Below, piece by piece: positions 43,383 through 50,891 of a DNA stretch of 50,891 bases. Position numbers and translations under genes: made by a program. The DNA lies in the NCBI GenBank assembly GCA_015064085.1, contig SVSX01000011.1, forward strand, positions 1 through 50,891, in the 5' to 3' direction. How positions within the stretch are numbered: the stretch's first letter is position 1; each line of letters opens with the position of its first letter. The notes under the pieces are model-generated. The model ran no database searches, was not told the DNA's origin, and worked only from the letters and a program-made list of their open reading frames with translations. The stretch comes from Oscillospiraceae bacterium. GTDB taxonomy: Bacteria > Bacillota > Clostridia > Oscillospirales > CAG-272.

Positions 43383-46172
43383 ATGGCAAATTTTAAAGTA
43401 AGTCAGATCGCGAAGGATATGAACATAAAAAACAAGGATATCGTCGATATCCTTGCCTCAAAGGGTATAAGTGTTAAGTCTGTTCAAGCGGCTCTTGAGC
43501 CCGATCAGTTTGACATTCTCTTTGAGTCTCTCACAAGAGAAAATCAGATCGACGATATAGATAAGTATATGAGCGGAGAAACTTATATACCGAAAAAGCA
43601 GAAGGAGAAGCCCAAGAAGGAAGAGGCTGCTCCCGTGGCGGAAGCACCTAAGAAGGTCGAAGAGCCCAAGAAAGTCGAAGAGCCTAAGAAGGCAGAAGAG
43701 TCCAAGAAGGCGGAAGCGCCTAAAAAGGCGGAAGAGAAGCCCGCTCGCGCTCCCGAATCGAAGCCTGCCTTTGAGAAGAAGCCCGAGGAGCAGAGAAGAG
43801 CTCCCGAGCAGAGACCTCAGGGCGCGGAGAGAAGACAGGAGGGTCAGAAGCCTTGGCAGCAGAGCGCAGACAGACCTCAGAGAGATAACAATAACAGAGA
43901 TCAGCGAGGCGAGGCAAAGCCCTGGCAGCAGAGAGACGGTCAGCAGAGACCCGCTCAGCCTCAGAGAGAGGGCGGCTTTGGAGCAAGACAGCCTCAGAGA
44001 GATGGCGGATTTGGCGCAAAGCCACAGGGTGATAACAGACAGGGACAACGCTTCGGTCAGCAGCAGAAGAGCTTTGACCGCCAGGGCGGCGGTATGCCCT
44101 TCAAGGATAAGGATGATTACAGACAGGTGGGCGGTCCTAAGGAAAAGTTCAAGCCTCAGCCTATAATCAGAAGTCAGACACAGAAGGGCGACGAAAATCC
44201 CAAGACACGAGGAGCAACGAGAGTCGTTGATATGAGAGCCGGCTCGGTCGACCTTTCCAAGTACGACGAGAAGCTCGACTCCTTCATACCCGATTCGGCT
44301 ATCGATCTTCGCGGCGGAAACCAGAGGGTCAAGAAGCAAGCTCCCCAGAACAACAAGATGGGAATGGGCGGCAAGAAGGATAAGAACGCAAAGGCAAAGA
44401 AGTCGTCTGCTCCCGTTACCAAAGCGCCCATCAGCGTGACCCTTCCCGAGGAGATAGTGGTCAGCGATCTCGCGTCGAGACTTAAGGTCACATCCTCCGA
44501 GGTGGTAAAGCGCCTTATGATGCTTGGAATGATGGTAACGGTAAACCAGACTGTCGATTACGACACTGCGGCGATAGTTGCCGAGGAGATGGGTATTTCG
44601 GCGACCAAGGAGGTCGTTGTTACAATTGAGGAAAGGCTCTTCGAGGAGGAGGTGGACGACGAAAGCAAGCTTCTTCCCAGAGCGCCCGTAGTCTGCGTTA
44701 TGGGTCACGTTGACCACGGTAAGACCTCGATACTTGACGCTATCAGACACACAAGAGTTACCTCGGGCGAGGCAGGCGGTATCACACAGCATATCGGTGC
44801 TTACAGAGTTAAGGTAAACGGTCAGGACATCACCTTCCTTGACACTCCCGGACACGAGGCGTTCACGGCAATGAGAGCGAGAGGCGCTCAGGCGACCGAT
44901 ATCGCGATCCTCGTTGTTGCCGCAGACGATGGAATTATGCCCCAGACCATAGAGGCTATCAGCCACGCGAAGGCGGCGGGGGTTGATATAATCGTTGCTA
45001 TAAACAAGATGGATAAACCCACGGCTAATCCCGATGCCGTAAAGCAGGAGCTTACAAAGTACGACCTCGTTCCCGAGGAATGGGGCGGCGACGTTATCTG
45101 CGTTCCCGTGTCGGCTCTCACAAAGCAGGGTATCGACGATCTTCTTGAGAACGTTCTGCTCGTGGCAGAGGTCAAGGAGCTTAAGGCTAATCCCAACAGA
45201 CACGCAAAGGGTATCGTTATCGAGGCTAAGCTCGACAAGGGAAGAGGACCTGTGGCTACTGTGCTCGTTCAGAACGGTACGCTCCGCAACGGAGACATCG
45301 TTATCGCGGGAACTGCCGTAGGACGTGTAAGAGCTATGACCGACCACAACGGCAAGGTAGTCAAGGAGGCAGGGCCTTCTGTTCCCGTTGAGATCATCGG
45401 TCTTGCTGACGTTCCTCAGTCGGGAGACGAGTTCAACGCCGTTGAGGACGAGAGAATGGCAAGAATGCTTGCGGATCAGCGTAAGGCTAAGGCGAAGGAG
45501 GAGACCTTCAAGGCGAACGCGAGAGCTAACCTTGACGATCTTTTCGCTCAGATATCCGAGGGAGTCAAGGAGCTTAACATCATCGTCAAGGCTGACGTTG
45601 GCGGCTCTGCCGAGGCAGTTAAGCAGTCACTTGAGAAGATCTCCAACGATGAGGTCAAGGTCAGAGTTATCCACGCCGCGGCGGGCGGTATCAGAGAGGG
45701 CGACGTTATGCTCGCATCTGCCTCCAACGCTATTATCGTCGGATTTAACGTACGTCCCGACAAGGCGGCTATCGACAGTGCTGAGAGACAGAATGTCGAT
45801 ATTCGTACCTACAGGATCATTTATGATTGCATAAATGAGATCACAGAGGCGATGAAGGGTATGCTTGCTCCCAAGTTCAGGGAAAATCTCCTTGGACACG
45901 CCGAGGTAAGACAGACTATTCACGTTCCCAACGTTGGAACTATCGCGGGATCTTACGTTCAGGACGGTAAGGTTGCCCGTTCGGCTATGATAAGAGTAGT
46001 CCGTGACGGTGTGGTCATATTCGAGGATAAGATCTCCTCACTCAAGAGATTCAAGGATGACGCCAAGGAAGTGGCTCAGGGCTACGAGTGCGGTATCGGA
46101 CTTGACCGCTTCAACGATATCAAGGTTGGAGATATTCTTGAGGCGTACGTTATGGAAGAGATCGAAAGATAA
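43383..46172 (+). CDS. infB: Translation initiation factor IF-2
   Basis: 929 aa. An N-terminal IF2_N domain (1-52) is followed by a long disordered region (about 70-340). That region first has Lys/Glu/Pro repeats of the type [11 protein letters not shown] (about 80-125), then Arg/Gln/Gly-rich sequence ([17 protein letters not shown]). A second IF2_N domain (about 345-400) precedes the GTPase domain with GHVDHGKTS (about 440), DTPGHEA and NKMD. Domains II to IV follow to the end. It delivers fMet-tRNA to the 30S subunit. Last gene of the operon; rbfA, which often follows, is absent. Confidence 0.97.
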   Translation: MANFKVSQIAKDMNIKNKDIVDILASKGISVKSVQAALEPDQFDILFESLTRENQIDDIDKYMSGETYIPKKQKEKPKKEEAAPVAEAPKKVEEPKKVEEPKKAEESKKAEAPKKAEEKPARAPESKPAFEKKPEEQRRAPEQRPQGAERRQEGQKPWQQSADRPQRDNNNRDQRGEAKPWQQRDGQQRPAQPQREGGFGARQPQRDGGFGAKPQGDNRQGQRFGQQQKSFDRQGGGMPFKDKDDYRQVGGPKEKFKPQPIIRSQTQKGDENPKTRGATRVVDMRAGSVDLSKYDEKLDSFIPDSAIDLRGGNQRVKKQAPQNNKMGMGGKKDKNAKAKKSSAPVTKAPISVTLPEEIVVSDLASRLKVTSSEVVKRLMMLGMMVTVNQTVDYDTAAIVAEEMGISATKEVVVTIEERLFEEEVDDESKLLPRAPVVCVMGHVDHGKTSILDAIRHTRVTSGEAGGITQHIGAYRVKVNGQDITFLDTPGHEAFTAMRARGAQATDIAILVVAADDGIMPQTIEAISHAKAAGVDIIVAINKMDKPTANPDAVKQELTKYDLVPEEWGGDVICVPVSALTKQGIDDLLENVLLVAEVKELKANPNRHAKGIVIEAKLDKGRGPVATVLVQNGTLRNGDIVIAGTAVGRVRAMTDHNGKVVKEAGPSVPVEIIGLADVPQSGDEFNAVEDERMARMLADQRKAKAKEETFKANARANLDDLFAQISEGVKELNIIVKADVGGSAEAVKQSLEKISNDEVKVRVIHAAAGGIREGDVMLASASNAIIVGFNVRPDKAAIDSAERQNVDIRTYRIIYDCINEITEAMKGMLAPKFRENLLGHAEVRQTIHVPNVGTIAGSYVQDGKVARSAMIRVVRDGVVIFEDKISSLKRFKDDAKEVAQGYECGIGLDRFNDIKVGDILEAYVMEEIER

Positions 46173-46175
46173 TAA

Positions 46176-46207
46176 AAAAATCGGAAGTCATATGACTTCC
46201 GATTTTT
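46176..46207. terminator. Terminator after infB
   Basis: Perfect palindromic hairpin: AAAAATCGGAAGTCAT and its complement ATGACTTCCGATTTTT, followed by more T. Confidence 0.92.
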
Positions 46208-46219
46208 TTTGCTATGTAC

Positions 46220-46248
46220 TTGTAATTTTCGAAATGATGATGTATAAT
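46220..46248 (+). promoter_or_regulatory. Promoter of the class II amidotransferase gene
   Basis: -35 TTGTAA (46220-46225), 17-bp spacer, -10 TATAAT (46243-46248), then CTTGGAGGTG before the ATG at 46278. Confidence 0.8.
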
Positions 46249-46277
46249 AACCGTACAATAAAACTTGGAGGTGCAAT

Positions 46278-47360
46278 ATGTGTACTATAGCGGGATACGC
46301 GGGTTCAAGGCAAGCCGCGCCCATACTTATCGAAATGATGAGGAAGGAAGAGTTTATGGACGGAGGTCTCAGTACGGGAATAGCAACCGTTCACGAGGGC
46401 AAGCTGTATACGGCAAAGGTGACGGGAGATGTCGACGAGCTTCTCCGTACTTATGACGTTGAGAATTTTCCCGGAACTGTTGGCATAATCCACACACGCA
46501 CGTCGGGAGATCTGGTGTCTCACGCTCACCCGTTTATGAGCGAGGACCGAGAGCTGGCACTTGTTGAGAACGGTACGTACCGAGAGGTGAGCTGCCCTGA
46601 ATTCTGGAAAATGTCGGACAGTATAATGAAATATTTCTATGACCGCGGAACTAAGATCGACAGCGCTTATGATAACGAACGCGCAAAGAACCGACTCCCC
46701 AACGGTCAGAGCTATCACTATATCGAGCCTTATGCGCTTATGATCGGAGAGATGATAAAGGATAAAAAGCCCGAGGAGCTTGCGACGGAAATTCCACGCG
46801 CTATCGCAAAGGCACTCTCGATCCTGCCCGACGATACCGTATTTCTCACTGTACACGCAAAGCTCGATAACACCATAACTCTCGGAAATATGTCCCGACC
46901 TATGACCTGTGGATTTGGCGATGGTGAGGTCTATCTTGCCACGAGCGCTATGGCTTTCCCCGATGAGATACAGAAAAGACCGATAGTCACGATTCCGCCC
47001 ACGACCGTGGCGCAGGTGACGCCCGATGGACTTAAGATAACGAACGAGAGGATCGAAGGAACGAGGGTCGAGCAGGTGGATTACAGAATAGCGGCGTATA
47101 TCCGCACCGAGATGGAAAAGCTTCTTTTGGAGAAGCACATAGGCGTTCCCGAGATGCCATGTTACACCGATTGGAGAGAGGTGTGGAGCAAGCCCTATAC
47201 CGAGTGCGAGAAATATAAGCCCGAGAACGCTCTCTTCAAGCCCTATGCTGCCGTGCTTTACGAGGCGCTCTGGAGCTTCCACAAGGAGGGCAGACTCCAC
47301 AGCGCGGTCGAGGTGAATGAACGCGGCAGAAGAGTTCTCAGATTCTGGCTTGATAAGTAA
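46278..47360 (+). CDS. Stand-alone class II glutamine amidotransferase-like protein
   Basis: 360 aa beginning MCTIAGYAG, so after Met removal Cys2 would be the N-terminal nucleophile of a class II (Ntn) glutaminase. IIHTRTSGDLVSHAHPF (about 71-87) matches the HTR...AHP block of GlmS/PurF-type domains, and LVENGTY matches the usual HNG block in part. No SIS, PRTase or other synthase domain follows. The C-terminal part (about 245-360) is not recognised and has a Glu/Lys-rich helix. The acceptor reaction is unknown. Monocistronic, with a strong promoter and ribosome site. Confidence 0.8.
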   Translation: MCTIAGYAGSRQAAPILIEMMRKEEFMDGGLSTGIATVHEGKLYTAKVTGDVDELLRTYDVENFPGTVGIIHTRTSGDLVSHAHPFMSEDRELALVENGTYREVSCPEFWKMSDSIMKYFYDRGTKIDSAYDNERAKNRLPNGQSYHYIEPYALMIGEMIKDKKPEELATEIPRAIAKALSILPDDTVFLTVHAKLDNTITLGNMSRPMTCGFGDGEVYLATSAMAFPDEIQKRPIVTIPPTTVAQVTPDGLKITNERIEGTRVEQVDYRIAAYIRTEMEKLLLEKHIGVPEMPCYTDWREVWSKPYTECEKYKPENALFKPYAAVLYEALWSFHKEGRLHSAVEVNERGRRVLRFWLDK

Positions 47361-47365
47361 TTAAA

Positions 47366-47755
47366 TTAATGCTCCTCCCCCTTTTCGTCGCGGACTTTCT
47401 TCGCGAGAGCGAGGGCGCGGAGGCGGAGCCTGAACGCCGAGCTTCTTCCAATGCCGAGAAGCTCGGCGCATCGGTTTATGCTCTCGCCGCGTACATAGTG
47501 GTAGTAGAGCAGCAGCTTTTCGTCGGAGTTTGGCAGACTCATAATAAAATGGCGTATCTCAAACATACGCGCCCGAGCCAGGGGGGCTTCGCCCACCGAC
47601 TCGAGATCCAAGCCGTCAGCACCGAAAAATTCCTTTTCATAACGGTCGAGGCGCAAGAGCTTTCGGTTGAGCCCGTAGCCCTTGAGATACTCCTCGATCT
47701 CGCGAAGCTCGCCGTCTGTGACGGCGTTATTTTTTTTGATATTATCCTTCATCAT
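47366..47755 (-). CDS. Sigma-70 region-4-like HTH protein
   Basis: 129 aa. The C-terminal half is a helix-turn-helix of the sigma region 4/ArpU type: MSLPNSDEKLLLYYHYVRG then SINRCAELLGIGRSSAFRLR. The N-terminal half is charged and helical, without region 2, so it cannot be a full sigma factor. It overlaps the zinc-ribbon gene by 14 bases and should be co-translated. Similar small proteins occur in prophages and accessory regions; no phage genes are near. Confidence 0.75.
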   Translation of the reverse strand: MMKDNIKKNNAVTDGELREIEEYLKGYGLNRKLLRLDRYEKEFFGADGLDLESVGEAPLARARMFEIRHFIMSLPNSDEKLLLYYHYVRGESINRCAELLGIGRSSAFRLRLRALALAKKVRDEKGEEH

Positions 47756-47975
47756 TGTTTTTCGCTGGGTCGTATTTTCCGCGGATATCGTTGAAGAGCC
47801 TGTCAGAACACTTAAAACAATACGGTTTTCCGTATGAAAACTCCACTATATCATCCTCTCTCAAAAGTGAGCCGCACAGGGCGCAGCGGCATATCACCCG
47901 CCCCCTTTCGGCGCTTCTGCCCTCGTAATTGGGACATCCTGCGGGACAAAGGTATTTACCGCAAAATCGACACAT
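47742..47975 (-). CDS. Small multi-zinc-ribbon protein
   Basis: 77 aa from the ATG at 47975, behind AAAGGAG; the longer in-frame reading runs through the promoter and is rejected. Cys groups MCRFCGKYLCPAGCP (2-14), CRCALCG (about 33-39) and YCFKCSD (about 58-64) suggest two zinc-binding knuckles. No enzyme motif is present. The gene is first in a two-gene unit with the sigma-like protein, and its promoter faces that of the LexA-like repressor. Confidence 0.75.
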   Translation of the reverse strand: MCRFCGKYLCPAGCPNYEGRSAERGRVICRCALCGSLLREDDIVEFSYGKPYCFKCSDRLFNDIRGKYDPAKNNDEG

Positions 47976-48000
47976 TTTTTCTCCTTTTTTATAAACGCTA

Positions 48001-48029
48001 TTGACAAATACAAGGAAATGTTTTATAAT
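48001..48029 (+). promoter_or_regulatory. Promoter of the LexA-like repressor gene
   Basis: Perfect -35 TTGACA (48001-48006), 17-bp spacer, -10 TATAAT (48024-48029). Transcription runs rightward through the opposing promoter. Confidence 0.85.
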
Positions 48030-48060
48030 ATCCTTGTGTAATATATTATATCGCATTTCC
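48010..48060. promoter_or_regulatory. Candidate operators between face-to-face promoters
   Basis: Two nested inverted repeats: ACAAGGA (48010-48016) with TCCTTGT (48031-48037), and GGAAATG (48014-48020) with CATTTCC (48054-48060). The first flanks the plus-strand -10. Binding by the LexA-like repressor encoded at 48128 is the simplest idea but is unproven. Confidence 0.5.
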
Positions 48061-48073
48061 GAAGCATTGTCAA
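48045..48073 (-). promoter_or_regulatory. Promoter of the zinc-ribbon/sigma-like unit
   Basis: Minus-strand -35 TTGACA (48068-48073), 17-bp spacer, -10 TATAAT (48045-48050), a perfect consensus pointing left into the opposite promoter. Confidence 0.85.
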
Positions 48074-48127
48074 TAGATAATTCGGAATTCATAAGTATTT
48101 GTTGAAAAGCACAAAAGAGGTGTCGAA

Positions 48128-48751
48128 ATGGACTATAAAAAATTCGAGGCTTTGTTGAAAAGTAATAATACCACAGTGTATAAGGTCTCAAAGGCGACGG
48201 GGATTGCCCAATCTACCTTTTCCGATTGGAAGAGCGGAAGATCGACTCCGAAGGCGGATAAGCTGAAGAAGATCGCCGACCATTTCGGGGTAGGGATCGG
48301 ATACCTTATGGACAGCGAGACCTATCCGATATCCGAGATGTCGGGTATCGACCCGAGGGGGAGCAGAAAAGTGCCGATAATCGGCGAGATCCGCGCGGGA
48401 AGCCCGATAATCACCAATGAGAGCGTTATAGGCTACGAATATGCCGACGTTGACGGAATAGAGGACTATTTCTTCCTCAAGGTCAAGGGCGACAGTATGA
48501 AGAACGTGGGAATGATAAACGGCTCTATAGTGCTTTTTCACAAGCAGCAATATGCCGAGAACGGTGATATTGTCGCCTGCCTTGTGGGGGGCGAATGTGC
48601 CACTGTCAAGCGCTTCTGGAGGGATCACAAGCGGGTGAGGCTTATTCCCGAGAACGAGGAATACGAGCCCCTTGAGCTTTCCACCGACGATTTTGAGGCG
48701 GGTGAGGCGAGAATACTCGGCGTTGCCGTTGAGGTAAAGATCAAGCTTTGA
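48128..48751 (+). CDS. LexA/CI-like repressor with S24 self-cleavage domain
   Basis: 207 aa. An N-terminal Cro/CI HTH (about 5-62: KVSKATGIAQSTFSDWKSGR) is joined to a C-terminal S24 domain. The cleavage site is Ala90-Gly91 (EIRAGSP), Ser123 (GDSM) the nucleophile and Lys161 (ATVKRF) the general base, in the spacing of LexA/UmuD/CI. It should cleave itself when RecA filaments form, relieving repression. The HTH is of phage-repressor type and not the winged helix of chromosomal LexA. An ABC-F gene follows 15 bases later. Confidence 0.92.
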   Translation: MDYKKFEALLKSNNTTVYKVSKATGIAQSTFSDWKSGRSTPKADKLKKIADHFGVGIGYLMDSETYPISEMSGIDPRGSRKVPIIGEIRAGSPIITNESVIGYEYADVDGIEDYFFLKVKGDSMKNVGMINGSIVLFHKQQYAENGDIVACLVGGECATVKRFWRDHKRVRLIPENEEYEPLELSTDDFEAGEARILGVAVEVKIKL

Positions 48752-48766
48752 TCGAAGGAGATTAGA

Positions 48767-50722
48767 ATGATTTCAATAAGCGTAAATAAGCTGTCGCTGT
48801 CCTTTGGCACGAGTGAGCTTTTTTCCGACGTTACCTTTGCCCTTAACGAGGGTGACAGGCTTGGCATTATAGGTGTCAACGGCTGCGGAAAATCAACTCT
48901 TTTCAAGCTGATAACGGGAGAGTATCAGGCTGACAGCGGAAATATCTATATATCCAAGGACAAAACTCTGGGTATCCTCCGCCAGGACGGTGCTTTCGAG
49001 CATTTCGGCGAGGGAGGAAGAGAGCTGAGCGCTCTCGAGGTGATGTATTTTTCCTTTCCCGAGCTACTCGAGCTTGAAAAAAAGCTCAGGGAGCTTGAGA
49101 GAGTGCTGTCCGAGAAGAGCTTTACAGAGGGTAGAGACGAGGAGTCCTACGCCTCGGAGTTCGCGAGGCTGAACGAGAGGTTTATTGCCGAGGGCGGTCT
49201 TGAGTTCAGGGGAAGATGCGCCTCGACCCTTCTTAAGATGGGCTTTGACGAAAGAGCTATGGCTCTGCCCTTTGAGCTTTTGTCGGGAGGGCAGAGGACC
49301 AGACTCGCGCTCTCCCGCGAGCTCTGCCGTGAGCCGGATATTCTGCTGCTCGACGAGCCCACGAACCACCTTGATATCGAGACTCTCGGGTGGCTCGAGA
49401 GCTTCCTTGCCTCCTATAAAAAGACCTTGCTCGTTATCTCCCACGACCGCTATTTTCTCGACAAGGTCACGAACAAGACCCTTGTGATCGAGAACAAGCG
49501 GGCGGCGATCTACAACGGCGGATATACGAAAAGTATGAAGCAGAGGGAGACCGACAGAGAGATAGCCGAGAGGCATTACAGAAATCAGCAGAAGGAGATC
49601 GCCCGTCAGGAGGCGTATATCGCGCAACAGAGGGCGTGGAACAGAGAGCGGAATATAATCGCCGCCGAGAGCCGACAGAAGCTGCTCGACAAGATGACAC
49701 TTGTGGAAAGACCAAAGGAAGCGCCGAAGCCCGTCAATATAAGATTTTCTTCGTCTCTTGCAAGCGGAAACGACGTGCTGACCGTCAAGGAGCTCTCCTT
49801 TGCCTTCCCCGATATGGTGAACGAGAAGCTGATCGACTCCCTTTCCTTTGTGGTGAAGAAGGGTGACAGGCTCTTTATAGTCGGTCCTAACGGCTGCGGA
49901 AAGTCAACGCTTATAAAGCTTATGATGGGCAGACTTATGCCCACGGGCGGATATATCGAGTCGGGATATAACGTGCAGGTGGGGTATTACGATCAGGAGA
50001 ATCAAAATCTCACGGCGGAAAACACCGTCATTGACGAGCTCTGGAATGCCTACCCCACACTGACCTCGCTGAAGATAAGGAACACTCTTGCGCTTTTCAG
50101 GTTCTTCGGTGACGACGTCTTTAAGAGCGTGTCTATGCTCAGCGGCGGAGAGAGGGCAAGGCTTACCCTCGCGAAGCTGATACTTTCCGAAATGAACGTG
50201 CTTATACTCGACGAGCCCACAAACCATCTTGATATAGACTCCCGCGAGGCGCTTGAAAAGGCGCTTGAGGAGTTTGATGGAACTGTCATAACCGTCTCTC
50301 ACGACAGATATTTTCTCTCAAAGCTTGCGACGAGGATAATCGATATGACGGCGGAGGCGGGATCGTCATACGCCGACATAAGGGTCACAAGAAGAGGCGA
50401 CGCCTATGAGGAGCTGACGAGCGACAGAGAGAGAAGAAGTCTTCTTTCGGAGGGCTCTTCTGCTCCGACCGCCAATTCCGAGAGCGCGGGAAGCGCAAAG
50501 GAGCAGTATCTTCTCAACAAGCAGAAGAACGCCGAGGAGAGAAAGCAGAAAAAACGTCTCGAGAGGCTTGAAGCCGAGGCGAAAAAGCTCGAGGAGGAGC
50601 TTAGGCGGGTCGAGGCTGAGATGATGGGCGAGGCGGCTACCGACTATATACGTGTGGCGGAGCTTGACGCGAGAAAGAATGAAATAGAAGAGCGTCTTCT
50701 CGAGATATACGAGGAGATATAA
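48767..50722 (+). CDS. ABC-F family ATPase (Uup/YdiF-like)
   Basis: 651 aa with two ATPase domains and no membrane helices. Domain 1 has Walker A GVNGCGKST (about 36-44), signature LLSGGQRTRLALS and Walker B LLLDEPTNHLD. Domain 2 has Walker A GPNGCGKST (about 369-377), MLSGGERARLTLA and LILDEPTNHLD. A charged linker lies between (about 250-320), and a C-terminal coiled coil (about 585-651, KQKKRLERLEAEAKKLEEE) is of the Uup type. ABC-F proteins act on ribosomes or DNA. This coiled-coil type is mostly housekeeping and is not by itself evidence of antibiotic resistance. GAAGGAGA precedes the ATG. Confidence 0.93.
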   Translation: MISISVNKLSLSFGTSELFSDVTFALNEGDRLGIIGVNGCGKSTLFKLITGEYQADSGNIYISKDKTLGILRQDGAFEHFGEGGRELSALEVMYFSFPELLELEKKLRELERVLSEKSFTEGRDEESYASEFARLNERFIAEGGLEFRGRCASTLLKMGFDERAMALPFELLSGGQRTRLALSRELCREPDILLLDEPTNHLDIETLGWLESFLASYKKTLLVISHDRYFLDKVTNKTLVIENKRAAIYNGGYTKSMKQRETDREIAERHYRNQQKEIARQEAYIAQQRAWNRERNIIAAESRQKLLDKMTLVERPKEAPKPVNIRFSSSLASGNDVLTVKELSFAFPDMVNEKLIDSLSFVVKKGDRLFIVGPNGCGKSTLIKLMMGRLMPTGGYIESGYNVQVGYYDQENQNLTAENTVIDELWNAYPTLTSLKIRNTLALFRFFGDDVFKSVSMLSGGERARLTLAKLILSEMNVLILDEPTNHLDIDSREALEKALEEFDGTVITVSHDRYFLSKLATRIIDMTAEAGSSYADIRVTRRGDAYEELTSDRERRSLLSEGSSAPTANSESAGSAKEQYLLNKQKNAEERKQKKRLERLEAEAKKLEEELRRVEAEMMGEAATDYIRVAELDARKNEIEERLLEIYEEI

Positions 50723-50727
50723 AAAAG

Positions 50728-50769
50728 GCTGTCGTATCGGTCACGGTGATCGGTACGGCAGCACTTTTT
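50728..50769 (+). terminator. Terminator after the ABC-F gene
   Basis: 16-bp stem with several G-T pairs, GCTGTCGTATCGGTCA against TGATCGGTACGGCAGC (50728-50743 and 50747-50762), followed by a five-T run. Confidence 0.8.
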
Positions 50770-50779
50770 GGTTAGAGAA

Positions 50780-50891
50780 AACCACCCGCGGGTGGTTCAG
50801 TAGAGGCTTTTGCCGTTGAACAATCCCGCCGCAGCGACAGCCTTCCCCAGCGGGGGAAGGTGGCACGGCGTAAGCCGTGACGGATGAGGTG
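50780..50891. repeat. Hairpin-rich intergenic repeat, cut by the window end
   Basis: Three symmetric units in a row: palindrome AACCACCCGCGGGTGGTT (50780-50797), CCTTCCCC/GGGGAAGG (50841-50848 and 50853-50860), and CACGGC/GCCGTG (50864-50869 and 50874-50879), ending GACGGATGAGGTG. The look is that of a dispersed intergenic element of clostridial genomes. The rest lies beyond the window. No gene is seen here. Confidence 0.6.

Noticed and set aside
43458-45347. 629-aa open frame opposite infB
   Set aside because: It is antisense to a clear IF-2 with a Leu/Arg/Ser bias from the complementary codons, and has no ribosome site.
47976-48191. Longer form of the zinc-ribbon protein
   Set aside because: It would begin beyond two strong promoters and inside the LexA-like gene; AAAGGAG supports the start at 47975.
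48128-48751. Prophage repressor with a resident phage
   Set aside because: The protein is phage-repressor-like, but no integrase, structural or lysis gene lies nearby in this window.
48767-50722. Antibiotic-resistance ABC-F
   Set aside because: The C-terminal coiled coil and even domain layout fit the Uup/YdiF housekeeping type, so no resistance claim is made.

Overview
The window reads as chromosomal DNA of a moderate-GC Bacillota, most likely an uncultured clostridial (Oscillospirales/Christensenellales-like) gut organism. This rests on the T-box in front of pheST, the Gram-positive gene orders yybS-gdpP-rplI-dnaB-tilS-hpt-ftsH and rimP-nusA-ylxR-ylxQ-infB, strong AGGAGG-type ribosome sites, and many consensus sigma-A promoters with 17-bp spacers. 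The family-level placement is an inference. No phage, transposase, CRISPR array or complete RNA gene was found.

Layout. 1-778 has no gene. It holds decayed tRNA 3' ends, terminators and a 121-bp hairpin repeat. 779-1837 is an SGNH-type lipoprotein. 1993-9238 (minus) is a seven-gene V-type ATPase operon in the order E-DUF2764-A-B-D-I-K, the order known from Chlamydia and Bacteroidetes. Its rotor subunit keeps residues that bind Na+ in Enterococcus NtpK. 9464-9943 is a flavin/pyridoxamine-oxidase-fold protein. 10042-13881 is the T-box plus pheS-pheT.

13973-21944 (minus, apart from one small HTH gene) is the most interesting accessory block. It holds a response regulator/histidine kinase operon with two downstream membrane proteins, a divergent SLOG/HTH pair, and a six-gene cassette (small membrane protein, 55-aa protein, ATPase, permease, ATPase, permease). 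The two operons carry paralogous small membrane proteins and share a split 26-base upstream motif, so they may form one envelope-stress or antimicrobial-peptide response system.

22119-31372 holds thioredoxin, two glycoside-hydrolase-like proteins (GHL6-like and DUF4091), an operon with a LiaF-like protein, a DUF4097 protein and a ZIP transporter, an orphan membrane protein, an RluA-type pseudouridine synthase and a small membrane protein. 31428-40820 (minus) is the housekeeping operon yybS to ftsH. 41123-46172 is rimP to infB, closed by a perfect terminator. 46278-50722 holds a stand-alone class II amidotransferase domain, a sigma-region-4-like protein with a zinc-ribbon protein, a self-cleaving LexA/CI-like repressor and an ABC-F ATPase. 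The last 110 bases are another hairpin-rich repeat cut by the window end.

Functions are assigned from motifs read by eye. No database search was possible.
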